DNA of 64,000 nucleotides from Kitasatospora terrestris (GTDB lineage: Bacteria > Actinomycetota > Actinomycetes > Streptomycetales > Streptomycetaceae). The translations under genes were made by a program, and so were the position numbers. Below, in pieces: positions 26,084 through 34,314 of this stretch (position 1 is the first letter of the stretch; every line of letters begins with the position of its first letter). The notes beneath the pieces were generated by a model. The model was not told the origin of the DNA. It searched no databases and saw only the letters and a program-made list of their open reading frames with translations. The stretch lies in contig NZ_BAABIS010000001.1 in assembly GCF_039542905.1 (NCBI RefSeq), positions 2,604,001 through 2,668,000 on the forward strand. The letters run 5' to 3'.

Positions 26084-26095
26084 GTCACAGGTGAC
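26084..26095. promoter_or_regulatory. GTCAC-AG-GTGAC dyad in the divergent ABC promoter region
   Basis: A perfect 5-2-5 palindrome 27 bases upstream of the large permease start, within the 147-base gap between the permease and the divergent ATPase gene. A related GTGAC-containing stretch lies about 60 bases further on. It could be an operator; no regulator gene is adjacent. Confidence 0.3.
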
Positions 26096-26204
26096 CGGAT
26101 AGCGGACGATGCTGTCAGATCCGGTCGCGATAAGGAAGGGTCTTGCGCGAATCATGTGACTGGTGAACATATGTGAGCAGTCAGTCGAGCCGTCAGGGGG
26201 CGCC

Positions 26205-26942
26205 ATGGCAGGGCAGAGCGCAGCACAGAGCGCGGAGCAGAGCGCGGGGCAGCGCACCGGATCCACTCCGATGGTCGTGGTGGAGGACGTCCGGCGCAGC
26301 TTCGGCAGCGGCGAGCGGACGGTCCACGCGCTGCGCGGGGTCTCGTTCCGGGCCCACCGCGGGCAGCTCACCGCGCTGCGCGGCCGCTCCGGCTCCGGCA
26401 AGACCACCCTGCTCAACCTGGTCGGCGGCCTGGACAGCCCGACCTCCGGCCGGATCGAGATCGACGGCACCGACCTCTCGGCCCTGGACGAGGACGGCCG
26501 GCTCGCCCTGCGGCGGGACAGGATCGGTTTCGTCTTCCAGTCCTTCGGCCTGCTGCCGATCCTGACCGCGGCGGAGAACGTCGGCGTCCCGATGCGGCTG
26601 CGCAGGGTGGCCCCCGCCGAGCGCGAGGAGCGGGTGCGCACGCTGCTCGCGCTGGTCGGCCTCGCCGGCCACGCGGACCAGCGTCCCGGCGAGCTCTCCG
26701 GCGGACAGCAGCAGCGGGTCGCGATCGCCCGGGCGCTCGCCAACGAGCCGGCCCTGATCATCGCGGACGAGCCGACCGGGCAGCTCGACTCCGAGACCGG
26801 CCGTTCGGTGATGGAGCTGCTGCGCGCCGTGGTCCGCAGCGAGGGCGTCACCGCCCTGGTCGCCACCCACGACCCGCAGCTGATGGAACTCGCGGACGAC
26901 GTGGTGGAACTGAAGGACGGCCGGATCATCGACCCGTCCTGA
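26205..26942 (+). CDS. Second ABC transporter ATPase (MacB/LolD type)
   Basis: 245 residues. After a repetitive N-terminus (QSAAQSAEQSAGQR, encoded by near-repeats of CAGAGCGC) comes a standard core: Walker A GRSGSGKTT, Q-loop FQSFGLLPILTAAENV, signature LSGGQQQRVAIARALANEP, Walker B LIIADEPTGQLDSE, switch VATHDP. Unlike the other ATPase it has no AbrB-like tail. I chose ATG 26205 after GGGGG; an upstream ATG at 26163 lacks a ribosome site. Its divergent position suggests a heterodimeric or alternative motor for the two FtsX permeases. Confidence 0.88.
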   Translation: MAGQSAAQSAEQSAGQRTGSTPMVVVEDVRRSFGSGERTVHALRGVSFRAHRGQLTALRGRSGSGKTTLLNLVGGLDSPTSGRIEIDGTDLSALDEDGRLALRRDRIGFVFQSFGLLPILTAAENVGVPMRLRRVAPAEREERVRTLLALVGLAGHADQRPGELSGGQQQRVAIARALANEPALIIADEPTGQLDSETGRSVMELLRAVVRSEGVTALVATHDPQLMELADDVVELKDGRIIDPS

Positions 26943-26954
26943 CCCGAGCGCGCG

Positions 26955-26987
26955 GGGGCGCGGGGACCGCTGCGGTCCCCGCGCCCC
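26955..26987. terminator. Bidirectional terminator hairpin
   Basis: A perfect 15-bp stem (26955-26969 with 26973-26987) with a 3-base loop separates the convergent ATPase and chitinase genes. Confidence 0.8.
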
Positions 26988-27015
26988 TTCGGCGTACTAC
27001 CGGTGGACTACCGGA

Positions 27016-28818
27016 TCAGCAGGCGCCGTTGTCGGCCCAGACGCCCCACTGGCCGCTGAGCGAGGGGTCCTCGTTCGTGGTCCACCACTTGTTGGTGTAG
27101 TAGTGGCCCTTCCACGAGACCTTGGTGGGGGTCGCGTAGACGGTGGCGGCGTTCCAGCTCGGGGCGCCCGAGCAGGTACCGGTCGAGGCGGACGCGGACG
27201 GCGAGGCCGACTGCGAGGCGGACGCCGAGGCGGAGGCCGACGGGCTGGCCGACTGCGACGGCGAGGCCGAGGAGGAGGCCGACGCCGAGGCGGACGGGGA
27301 CGGGGCCGGGCAGGACGCGGCGGAGCCGTTGGTCGCGGTCACCATCTTGTCGAACAGGGCGGTCTGGGTGCCCAGGTCGTACATCGAGAAGGCGAACGAG
27401 CCACCGAGGCCGTTGCAGTGCGCGTAGTCCAGCTTGGCCTGGATCGACTGGGCGTTCTCGCCGCTCCAGAAGGTGGTGCCGTCGTAGAAGTAGGCGGCCT
27501 TGGCGGCGTCGTCCCAGTAGGTGTAGTTCGGGTTGTCGACGAAGCCGTTGAGCTCCTTGTACATCCGGATGCCGTTGACGTTGCCGGAGTTGGCGGCGCC
27601 GGTGGCCGGGCCGGTCGCGGCCTGGAACAGGCCGTGGCTGTTGCCGGCGGTCACGCCGGTCCAACCGCGGTAGTAGAACGGGACGCCGATGTTGATCTTC
27701 TTCGCCGGGAAGCCGCCGGGGATGCCGTACTGCGGGTCACCCACGGTGTACGCCTTGATGGCGCTGTCCACCGAGTACTTGCCGTTGCCGCCCGGGACCG
27801 GGGTCATCGGGTCGTTCGGGTTGGTGTAGATCGGGGCCTGGTGGTTCGTCGGGCCCTTGGCCTCCCAACCGCCGTGCATGTCGTAGGTCATGATGTCCAG
27901 GAACGTCAGGTACTGGCCGATCTTGTCGGTCTCGACGTTCTTGATCTTGTCCTGACCCGCGCCAACCGCGGCCGCGAGGCCGTAGGTCTTGCCGTCGGTC
28001 TTGCCCTGGGCGTCCAGCTGGGCGCGCAGCTCGGCGAGCAGCAGCGTGAAGTTCTGCTTGTCGGCCGGTGCGGCGTGGTTGCCGGTGTGGCCGCCGCCGC
28101 CCGGGTACTCCCAGTCGATGTCGAAGCCGTCGAAGACGCCGGCCGCGGAGCCCGGGCCGCCGTAGCCGCCGTCGACGGGCAGGTTGCCCTTGATGAACAT
28201 GTCGACGCAGGAGGAGACGAACTTCTTGCGCGCCGCGTCCGAGGCGGAGACGTCGGAGAAGTACTTCGAGTAGGTCCAACCGCCGATGGAGAGGAGGACC
28301 TTGAGGTTCGGGTTCTTCGCCTTCAGCTTCTTGATCTGGTTGAAGTTGCCGGCCAGCGGCTGGTTCCAGGTGTCGGCGACGCCGTCCACCGAGATGTCCG
28401 CGCCGAAGGACTTGCCGTAGTCGGCGAAGGAGTCGCCGGCGCCGTCACCCGCGTTGGGGTCGTCCTCGTTCTGCGAGGCGGCCTTGTTGGCCTCCATACA
28501 GGTGAGGTTGGTCGGGCTGATGTTGGCGAAGTCGTAGATGAGGTAGTCGAGCTTGGAGGCGGCGCCGGTGTCCTGAACGGTCTTCAGGTAGTAGGCGTTC
28601 GCGTAGATCGACCACTGGTCGAAGTAGGCGACCTTGATGCCGCCGCTGGTCGCCGGGGCGCCGGTGGTGTTGGTGGCCGCGGCCTGGGCGGTGGCACCGC
28701 CGGTCAGCGCGAGCGCGCCACCGAGCAGCAGGGAGGCGGCAGTGCCCGCGGCGAGCGCGGACAGCCCCTTCGAGCGGCGCCGCGTGCGCGGCTCCTGGGG
28801 AACGGAACGACGAAGCAT
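27016..28818 (-). CDS. Secreted GH18 chitinase with C-terminal CBM5/12
   Basis: 600 residues: a long signal peptide with twin arginines (residues 1-47, ending AQAA), a GH18 barrel (about 60-490) with SIGGW and the catalytic DGFDIDWE (Glu about 237), a Ser/Ala linker rich in SASAS repeats, and a final chitin-binding CBM5/12 (about 550-600: WNAATVYATPTKVSWKGHYY, then WWTTNEDP). It hydrolyses chitin outside the cell. The ATG at 28818 follows a weak purine site. Two DasR-like sites upstream suggest control by N-acetylglucosamine status. Confidence 0.93.
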   Translation of the reverse strand: MLRRSVPQEPRTRRRSKGLSALAAGTAASLLLGGALALTGGATAQAAATNTTGAPATSGGIKVAYFDQWSIYANAYYLKTVQDTGAASKLDYLIYDFANISPTNLTCMEANKAASQNEDDPNAGDGAGDSFADYGKSFGADISVDGVADTWNQPLAGNFNQIKKLKAKNPNLKVLLSIGGWTYSKYFSDVSASDAARKKFVSSCVDMFIKGNLPVDGGYGGPGSAAGVFDGFDIDWEYPGGGGHTGNHAAPADKQNFTLLLAELRAQLDAQGKTDGKTYGLAAAVGAGQDKIKNVETDKIGQYLTFLDIMTYDMHGGWEAKGPTNHQAPIYTNPNDPMTPVPGGNGKYSVDSAIKAYTVGDPQYGIPGGFPAKKINIGVPFYYRGWTGVTAGNSHGLFQAATGPATGAANSGNVNGIRMYKELNGFVDNPNYTYWDDAAKAAYFYDGTTFWSGENAQSIQAKLDYAHCNGLGGSFAFSMYDLGTQTALFDKMVTATNGSAASCPAPSPSASASASSSASPSQSASPSASASASASQSASPSASASTGTCSGAPSWNAATVYATPTKVSWKGHYYTNKWWTTNEDPSLSGQWGVWADNGAC

Positions 28819-28961
28819 GGCTGCGTGACTCCTGGTCGTGGGGGCCTGCCACACCCCGGACGACCGCTCGGGGTGGGGCCGGGCAGCCAGGGTCATGACA
28901 GGGGAATCGAAGCGTTGGCCTGCGCAAACACAGGATCGGGGATGCGCCGAACCGGCGCCGG

Positions 28962-28973
28962 AGGTCTGGACCA
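28962..28973. promoter_or_regulatory. Second dre-like site upstream of the chitinase
   Basis: Read on the minus strand this is TGGTCCAGACCT, matching 10 of 12 bases of the chitinase direct-repeat/dre core TGGTCTAGACCA. Its centre is 53 bases (about five helical turns) from the upstream site at 29015-29026, on the same face. Confidence 0.5.
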
Positions 28974-29014
28974 CCGACGCCGGCCCAGGGGCTCCCTGCA
29001 CCTGGGGATTAAAA

Positions 29015-29026
29015 TGGACTAGACCA
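29015..29026. promoter_or_regulatory. dre-like (DasR) operator in the chitinase promoter
   Basis: On the minus strand TGGTCTAGTCCA matches 11 of 12 bases of the known Streptomyces chitinase operator core TGGTCTAGACCA. It lies just downstream of a TTGACG -35-like hexamer (29034-29039), where it would block initiation. DasR binding there, relieved by glucosamine-6-phosphate, is the established model for such chitinase genes; DasR itself is not in this window. Confidence 0.75.
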
Positions 29027-29085
29027 ACCTGGCCGTCAAGAGCCTGCCGCGGCGCTTGAGCCGCCCTTAAGGTTCCCCTGTCAGG

Positions 29086-29628
29086 TCAGTACCGCAGCGC
29101 GGAGGCGACCTGCGCCTGCACCGTGCCGGTCAGCGAACGGTTGCTCTTGGCCGTGGCCTGCGCCGTCGCCCCGGCCGCGACCTCCGGGACGTTCACCACC
29201 ACGGCGTCCAGGACGTTCCCGGACGCGTCGGTGAAGTTGACCTGAACCGTGTACTGGTTGGCCTCCGACTCATGGTTCGTCACATTCAGCTGCACTTCGG
29301 CCTTTCCGTCCGATCCGATGCTCACCGACCCCAGCGCGACGTCCCCCTTCGCGTCCAGCCCGCCCTTCACGCTCGCCAGCGCCGACGAGGCGGCCGCCTG
29401 CGCCGAAGCGGCGGCCGACCCCACCGCCGAACCCGCCGCCGAAGCGGCCGACGCGGCCGCCGACGCCGCCCCGCTCGCCACCGACTGCGCGGCGGACTGC
29501 GCGGCCGAGGCCACCACCGACGCCGCCGAGGACACCGCCGGCGACGCGTTCCCGTCCGACGAGCACCCGCTGACCGCCAGCACGGACACCGCGCCGAGCC
29601 CCACTGCCACAACCATCCGACGCATCAT
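29086..29628 (-). CDS. Lipoprotein with Ala/Ser-rich region and FxLYD-like domain
   Basis: 180 residues. The signal peptide ends in the lipobox VSGC (Cys about 22), so it should be anchored to the outer face of the membrane. Residues about 30-90 are almost only Ala and Ser, followed by a small beta domain (ALGSVSIGSDGKAEVQLNVTN, then VQVNFTDASGNVLDAVVVNV) that resembles FxLYD/telokin-like folds. ATG 29628 follows GGAAGG; a TTG two codons earlier is less likely. Function unknown. Confidence 0.75.
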   Translation of the reverse strand: MMRRMVVAVGLGAVSVLAVSGCSSDGNASPAVSSAASVVASAAQSAAQSVASGAASAAASAASAAGSAVGSAAASAQAAASSALASVKGGLDAKGDVALGSVSIGSDGKAEVQLNVTNHESEANQYTVQVNFTDASGNVLDAVVVNVPEVAAGATAQATAKSNRSLTGTVQAQVASALRY

Positions 29629-29664
29629 CAGCAACCTTCCATCGTGATCAACGGTCCACGGGTC

Positions 29665-30228
29665 CTACGCGAGGCCGGCGCCCGACTCCTGCGCCGCCTC
29701 GTCCGCGGCCCGGGCCTCCCGGCGGCGCACCTCGTCCTGGCGCTTCGTCACCACCGTCACCGCCCCCAGCGCGCTCGCGGTGAAGGCGAGCACCCCGATC
29801 CACGGCCGGTCGAGCACGTGGCCGAGCGCGTGGTCGAGCGAGTACCGGCCGGCACCCGCGATGCCGAGGGCCAGCCCGCAGGCGCCGAGCAGCGCCGGGT
29901 ACTCGAAGCCGCCGCCCTGCGCGAAGAAGCCGGCCGGGGCGTGCACCGAGGTGGCGCCCGCCATCGTCCCGGCGACCATCGCGCCGGCCGCGGGGGTGGC
30001 CAGGCCGACGGCGAGCAGCGCCCCGCCGCCCGCCTCGCCGAGGCCCGCGGCGAGCGCGTTGCGCTCGCCGGGCGTGAAGCCCATGTGCTCCATCGCCTGG
30101 GCGGTGCCCTCCGGCCCCCCGCCGCCGAACCAGCCGAACAGCTTCTGCGCGCCGTGCGCGAACAGGACACCCCCCACGACGGTGCGCAGGGCCAGCAGGC
30201 CGAGATCCTTGCGGTGCAGACTGGTCAT
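29665..30228 (-). CDS. DoxX-family membrane protein
   Basis: 187 residues with four hydrophobic helices and DoxX landmarks: LALRTVVGGVLFAHGAQKLF at the first helix, FGWFGGGG, then GFTPGERNALAAGLGEAGGG. DoxX proteins occur in thiosulfate/redox and mycothiol-linked membrane complexes; function here is not defined. A charged C-terminal tail (about 155-187) is cytoplasmic. The ATG at 30228 is preceded by a GGGG-rich site. It is divergent from the barstar gene. Confidence 0.82.
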   Translation of the reverse strand: MTSLHRKDLGLLALRTVVGGVLFAHGAQKLFGWFGGGGPEGTAQAMEHMGFTPGERNALAAGLGEAGGGALLAVGLATPAAGAMVAGTMAGATSVHAPAGFFAQGGGFEYPALLGACGLALGIAGAGRYSLDHALGHVLDRPWIGVLAFTASALGAVTVVTKRQDEVRRREARAADEAAQESGAGLA

Positions 30229-30342
30229 GGTGAGCCCCTGGGTCCGGGCGGACGGTACGCCCCCATCCCAGCCCACCAACCGGATCCGTTCGACCCGGGG
30301 ACGCCATCCGGGCGACCCCGCACCCGCGTCACCAGGAGCGCC

Positions 30343-30669
30343 ATGTCGACCACGCCCGCCCCGCTCCCGTTCCCCGAGTACCACCTGCGCGGGGAGCTGG
30401 TCACCGACGAGCCCTCGTTCTACACCCAGCTCGGCCGGGTCCTGGACGCCCCGGACGGCTACTACGGCAAGAACCTGGACGCCCTCGCGGACTGCCTGCG
30501 CGGCGGCTTCGGCCCGGAGCCGCCGTTCACCCTGGTGTGGCACGAGTCGATGGCGTCCGCCCGGGTGCTGACCCGCCGGGTGTCCGGCGGGGAGAGCGGC
30601 GACCGCAGCTACTTCGACGCGATCCTCGACGTGCTGCGCCAGGGCGGCGTCACCGTGAAACTGCGCTGA
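30343..30669 (+). CDS. Barstar-family ribonuclease inhibitor
   Basis: 108 residues with the barstar fold: a strand (EYHLRGELV), then DEPSFYTQLGRVLDAPDGYYGKNLDALADCL split around the family motif GYYGKNLDALxDCL, and a final strand. Barstar blocks barnase-type RNases by filling the active site with an acidic helix. AGGAG precedes the ATG by 6 bases. No barnase-like gene lies beside it, so it may protect against an RNase toxin from elsewhere in the genome or from competitors. Confidence 0.85.
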   Translation: MSTTPAPLPFPEYHLRGELVTDEPSFYTQLGRVLDAPDGYYGKNLDALADCLRGGFGPEPPFTLVWHESMASARVLTRRVSGGESGDRSYFDAILDVLRQGGVTVKLR

Positions 30670-30686
30670 CCGGCGACGATGAGGGC

Positions 30687-31319
30687 ATGCCCGACCTCAC
30701 TCTCAGTACCGTCTTCATCACGTTCTTCGCCGTCGTCGGTCCGCCGAAGGTGCTGCTCGCCTTCGCCCACCTGAGTCGGCAGCGCACCCCCCGCGAGATG
30801 CGCCGGCTGACCCTGGTCTCCTCGGCCATCGCGGCGGCGGTCGGCCTCACCATGGCCTACGCGGCGGACTTCCTCACCGAGTTCTTCCACATCAGCGACC
30901 AGTCGCTGCAGCTCGCGGGCGGGGTGATCTTCTTCATCTACGCGGTGGCGCTGGTGCTCGGCATCCACCTGGGCGGCGGATCGGACGACACCCGGCTGCC
31001 CAACCCGCTCGCGGACGGCATCCGCGAGCTGCTGCTGCCGTACGTCGCCAGCCCGCTGGCGGTCACCGCGGTACTGGTCGAGTCGCTGGACGAGGACACC
31101 TGGAGCTGGCACTCCACCGTCGCGGTGATGTACCTGGCGGTGATCGCGATCGACTGCGTCTGCGTGCTGCTGCTCTCGCCGCTGCTGCAGCGCTCCGACC
31201 GGACCTCGCTGGAGGTGCTCTCCCGGCTGCTGGGGCTGCTGCTCGCGGCGGTCGGGGTGGAGCTGTTCCTGACCGGGCTGGAGAGCGTCGGCGTGCACTT
31301 CGCCGAGACCCACCACTGA
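30687..31319 (+). CDS. MarC-family integral membrane protein
   Basis: 210 residues with six predicted helices. The N-terminal TVFITFFAVVGPPKVLLAF is the MarC motif (usually DPIGNxPxF), followed by RRLTLVSSAIAA and, after helix 4, LPYVASPLAVTAVLV. MarC proteins are of unknown function despite the name; multiple-resistance involvement was not confirmed. The gene starts 18 bases after the barstar stop and may share its transcript. It converges with an AsnC gene across 11 bases. Confidence 0.82.
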   Translation: MPDLTLSTVFITFFAVVGPPKVLLAFAHLSRQRTPREMRRLTLVSSAIAAAVGLTMAYAADFLTEFFHISDQSLQLAGGVIFFIYAVALVLGIHLGGGSDDTRLPNPLADGIRELLLPYVASPLAVTAVLVESLDEDTWSWHSTVAVMYLAVIAIDCVCVLLLSPLLQRSDRTSLEVLSRLLGLLLAAVGVELFLTGLESVGVHFAETHH

Positions 31320-31330
31320 GCCGGGCGCGG

Positions 31331-31777
31331 TCACCGGTCCGGGTGCGGCACGGTGACCGCCCGCCAGGGGACGGGGCTGGAGAGCAGCATCGAGCTGCTG
31401 GGCCGGCCGTGTGCCGCGAGCCGGTCGATCAGCTGCTCGAAGGCGGTCATCGAGGCGACGCCGACCAGCAGCACGCAGCAGGCGCCGCCAGTCACCCGGT
31501 GCAGCTGCAGGACCTCCGGCCAGGCCTCCACCTCGGGGGCGCGCAGGATGCACAGCGGCCCGTAGCACTCCATGGTCACCAGGGCCATCACCGCGAGCCC
31601 GGCCCGGGCCGGGTCGACGTGCGCGTGGTAGCCGGTGAGCACGCCGTCCGCCTCCAGTCGGCGGACCCGCTCGGCGACCGCGGGTGCGGAGAGGTTGACC
31701 CGGCGGGAGAGTTCGTTGAAGGAGAGGCGGGCGTCGGCCTGCAGTTCGGCGAGCAGCAGCCGGTCGACGGCGTCCAT
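31331..31777 (-). CDS. Lrp/AsnC-family regulator, probable controller of kynAU
   Basis: 148 residues: N-terminal helix-turn-helix (LSFNELSRRVNLSAPAVAERVRRL split in the usual way) and a C-terminal RAM ligand domain (MALVTMECYG, then VTGGACCVLLVGVASMTAFEQLID). It is divergent from kynA, so it likely regulates tryptophan breakdown in response to an amino acid such as tryptophan or kynurenine. The ATG at 31777 begins at the canonical MDAVDRLLLAEL. Confidence 0.9.
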   Translation of the reverse strand: MDAVDRLLLAELQADARLSFNELSRRVNLSAPAVAERVRRLEADGVLTGYHAHVDPARAGLAVMALVTMECYGPLCILRAPEVEAWPEVLQLHRVTGGACCVLLVGVASMTAFEQLIDRLAAHGRPSSSMLLSSPVPWRAVTVPHPDR

Positions 31778-31800
31778 GGGGCGTCCTTTGCGTTCGCATT

Positions 31801-31848
31801 CCGGATCCGGCCACAGACCGTTCGTTCGGAAAGTCGACAGGCCGGATC
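31801..31848. promoter_or_regulatory. Inverted repeat in the asnC-kynA divergent promoter
   Basis: GATCCGGCC (31804-31812) and GGCCGGATC (31840-31848) form a perfect 9-bp inverted pair with centres 36 bases apart. The first arm overlaps a 10-bp palindrome CCGGATCCGG (31801-31810). The site fits a multimeric Lrp/AsnC operator in the 160-base gap. Confidence 0.5.
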
Positions 31849-31937
31849 AGTGTTCGTCACCCATTCAAGAGCAGGGTTTCGCACCGCACAATGGTGCGCG
31901 CCCTGCGAGGAGGCAGGCGGAGCAGCGGGAGGAACAC

Positions 31938-32765
31938 ATGACCGGGGACGCGCAGCGGCCGAATCTCAGCTTCGGCCCGGACGAGGAGCCTGGCGTCGGC
32001 ACCCCCTACGCCCGCTACGTCCACCTCGACGTGCTGCACAGCCTGCAGCAGCCCCGCTCCAAGGAGCCCGCGGAGCTGTCGTTCATCATCACCACGCAGG
32101 TGATGGAGCTGCTCTTCGACCTGCTGTGGCACGAGTGGACCACCGCCCAGCAGGCGCTGCGCGAGGACGACCTGGCCGGGGCGCTGGCGGCGCTCAAGCG
32201 CGGCGCGCACACCCAGGACGTGCTGGTCTCCTCCTGGGACCTGCTGGCCACCATGACCCCGGCCGAGTTCAACGCCTTCCGCCCGGTGCTGGGCGAGGCC
32301 TCCGGTTTCCAGTCCTCGGCGTTCCTGCGGCTGGAGTTCCTGCTCGGCAACAAGAGCGACCGGATGCTGCGGATGTACGAGGACTCCCCCGCCGAGCAGC
32401 AGGCGCTGGCCGCCGCGCTGCGCGGGCCGAGCCTCTACGACGACGCGCTGGCGCTGCTGGACCGCCGCGGCGTGCCCGCCCCGCACGAGCCGGTCGCCGC
32501 CCGGCACGCCGCCGACCCGGCGGTGGAGGCGGCCTGGCGCACGGTCTACACCGACCCGGCCCACGTCGAGCTGGTCCGCCTCGGCGAGGCGCTGCTGGAC
32601 ACCGCGGACCGGGTGACACGCTGGCGCCAGCGGCACTACGCCTCGGTCAAGCGCACCATGGGCGCCAAGCCCGGCACCGGCGGCTCCAGCGGCCTGACCT
32701 GGCTGAAGCACGCCGCCGACCAGGACGTCTTCCCCGAGCTGTGGGCAGTGAGGAACGAGCTGTGA
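31938..32765 (+). CDS. kynA: Tryptophan 2,3-dioxygenase
   Basis: 275 residues, the usual bacterial length. Family landmarks: TPYARYVHLDVLHSLQ near residue 22, ELSFIITTQVMELLFDLLWHE (haem-proximal region, His of LLWHEW), SGFQSSAFLRLEFLLGNKS near residue 115, and the C-terminal GTGGSSGLTWLKHAAD. The cytosolic haem enzyme opens L-tryptophan to N-formylkynurenine. GGAGGAA precedes the ATG. The gene overlaps kynU by 4 bases, so the pair is coupled, and the divergent AsnC regulator likely controls both. Confidence 0.95.
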   Translation: MTGDAQRPNLSFGPDEEPGVGTPYARYVHLDVLHSLQQPRSKEPAELSFIITTQVMELLFDLLWHEWTTAQQALREDDLAGALAALKRGAHTQDVLVSSWDLLATMTPAEFNAFRPVLGEASGFQSSAFLRLEFLLGNKSDRMLRMYEDSPAEQQALAAALRGPSLYDDALALLDRRGVPAPHEPVAARHAADPAVEAAWRTVYTDPAHVELVRLGEALLDTADRVTRWRQRHYASVKRTMGAKPGTGGSSGLTWLKHAADQDVFPELWAVRNEL

Positions 32766-34027
32766 CCCAGGCCCCCGGAACCCAGGCCCCCCGATCCCGC
32801 GCCGCGCGCACCCGCGAGGAGTGCGCCGCCCTCGACGCCGCCGACCCGCTGGCCGCGCTGCGCGAGGAGTTCACCCTGCCCGCCGGCGTGCTCTACCTCG
32901 ACGGCAACTCGCTCGGCGCGCTGCCCCGCCGCACCCCCGCCCGGGTCGCCCGGATGATCGAGGAGGAGTGGGGCAACGGCCTGATCCGCAGCTGGAACGA
33001 CGCCGGCTGGTACGAGCTGCCGCGCCGCCTCGGCGACCGGCTCTCCCCGCTGCTGGGCGCCGCGCCCGGCCAGGTGGTGGTCTGCGACTCGACCTCGGTC
33101 AACCTGTTCAAGGTGCTCGGCGCGGCCCTGCGGCTGCGGCCCGGGCGGTCCGCGGTGCTCGCCGAGCGGGCGGCCTTCCCGACCGACCTGTACATCACCG
33201 AGGGCGTCACCTCGCTCTTCGACGGCGCCCGCGCCGAACTGCTGGGCTCCGCCGCCGAGCTGGACGACCGGCTCGGCCCGGACACCGCCGCCGTGGTGCT
33301 CTCGCACGTCGACTACCGCACCGGCGAACTGCTCGACATGGCCGCCGTCACCGCCCGCGTCCACGCCGCCGGCGCGCTGATGATCTGGGACGTCTGCCAC
33401 ACCGCCGGCGCCGTGCCGCTCGCCTTCGACGCGTGCGACGTGGACTTCGCCGTCGGCTGCGGCTACAAGTACCTCAACGGCGGCCCCGGCGCGCCCGCCT
33501 TCCTGTACGCCGCCGAGCGCCACCACGCCGACGCCCGGCAGCCGCTCAGCGGCTGGTTCGGCCACGCCCGGCCGTTCGCCTTCGAGCCGGGCTACGAGCC
33601 GGTCGCGGACATCGGCCGCTTCCTCACCGGCACTCCCCCGCTGCTCGGCATGGCCGCCCTCGACGCCTCGCTGGACGTCTGGGAGAAGGTCGACCCGGCC
33701 GAGGTCCGGGCCAAGAGCCTGTCGCTGACCTCGCTGTTCATGGACCTGGTCGAACCGCTCGGCCTCGACGTGGTCACCCCGCGGGAGACCGACCTGCGCG
33801 GCAGCCAGGTCGCGCTGCGGCACGAGGACGGCTACGCCGTGGTGCAGGCGCTGATCGAGCGCGGCGTGATCGGCGACTTCCGGGCACCCGACCTGGTCCG
33901 GTTCGGCTTCACCCCGCTCTACCTCTCGCACACCGACGTCTTCGACGCGGCCCGGCACCTCGCCGAGGTGCTGGAGAGCGGCGAGTGGCGCGAGGAGCGC
34001 TTCACCCGCCGGGGCGCCGTCACCTGA
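32762..34027 (+). CDS. kynU: Kynureninase
   Basis: 421 residues, PLP-dependent fold type I. Motifs: YLDGNSLGALP near residue 45, VCDSTSVNLFK (PLP phosphate), WDVCHTAGAVPL (Asp that contacts the pyridine N), and VGCGYKYLNGGPGAP, where Lys is the Schiff-base residue. It cleaves kynurenine to anthranilate and alanine. GTG start overlaps kynA stop (GTGA). No kynurenine formamidase gene is in the window, so that step must be encoded elsewhere. Anthranilate could feed biosynthesis of specialised metabolites. Confidence 0.95.
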   Translation: MTQAPGTQAPRSRAARTREECAALDAADPLAALREEFTLPAGVLYLDGNSLGALPRRTPARVARMIEEEWGNGLIRSWNDAGWYELPRRLGDRLSPLLGAAPGQVVVCDSTSVNLFKVLGAALRLRPGRSAVLAERAAFPTDLYITEGVTSLFDGARAELLGSAAELDDRLGPDTAAVVLSHVDYRTGELLDMAAVTARVHAAGALMIWDVCHTAGAVPLAFDACDVDFAVGCGYKYLNGGPGAPAFLYAAERHHADARQPLSGWFGHARPFAFEPGYEPVADIGRFLTGTPPLLGMAALDASLDVWEKVDPAEVRAKSLSLTSLFMDLVEPLGLDVVTPRETDLRGSQVALRHEDGYAVVQALIERGVIGDFRAPDLVRFGFTPLYLSHTDVFDAARHLAEVLESGEWREERFTRRGAVT

Positions 34028-34193
34028 CGCCCCGCCGGCAGCGGCGGAACCGTGCGGCGATCGGACCGCGCTTCGACTCCGGCGCGGCCGACGCGAATTC
34101 GCTGCAGGCGGTGCGGTGCTGGAAGAGGTGGGTGCCGAACGGGCCGACGAGGGTGCCGAGCACGGCGACCGGACTTGCCAGGACGGCTTCCAC
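34020..34193 (-). CDS. Hypothetical small protein (57 aa), antisense to the kynU 3' end
   Basis: I do not recognise this. The reading from GTG 34193 gives MEAVLASPVAVLGTLVGP, then GTHLFQHRTACSEFASAAP and a basic tail. Its codons have the genus pattern (over 90% G/C at third positions, about half at second positions), unlike the opposite strand, which is why I list it. There is no clear ribosome site. It overlaps the last 8 bases of kynU and fills most of the 287-base gap before the PPTase gene, in which I see nothing else. Confidence 0.35.
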   Translation of the reverse strand: MEAVLASPVAVLGTLVGPFGTHLFQHRTACSEFASAAPESKRGPIAARFRRCRRGVR

Positions 34194-34314
34194 GGACCCG
34201 AGTTGACCACCGCGCGGGCCCCCGCCACGGCGCACCGCTCCGCCGTGGCGGACCGCGGCGGCGCCGGGGGCGCACTACCCTGGATCGGGTACCGATCATG
34301 AGGGGGCGGCGGGA

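Noticed and set aside
22783..26088. Upstream extension of the 914-residue permease frame
   Set aside because: The extension is a shadow of the 1092-residue permease; GTGA overlap fixes the true start.
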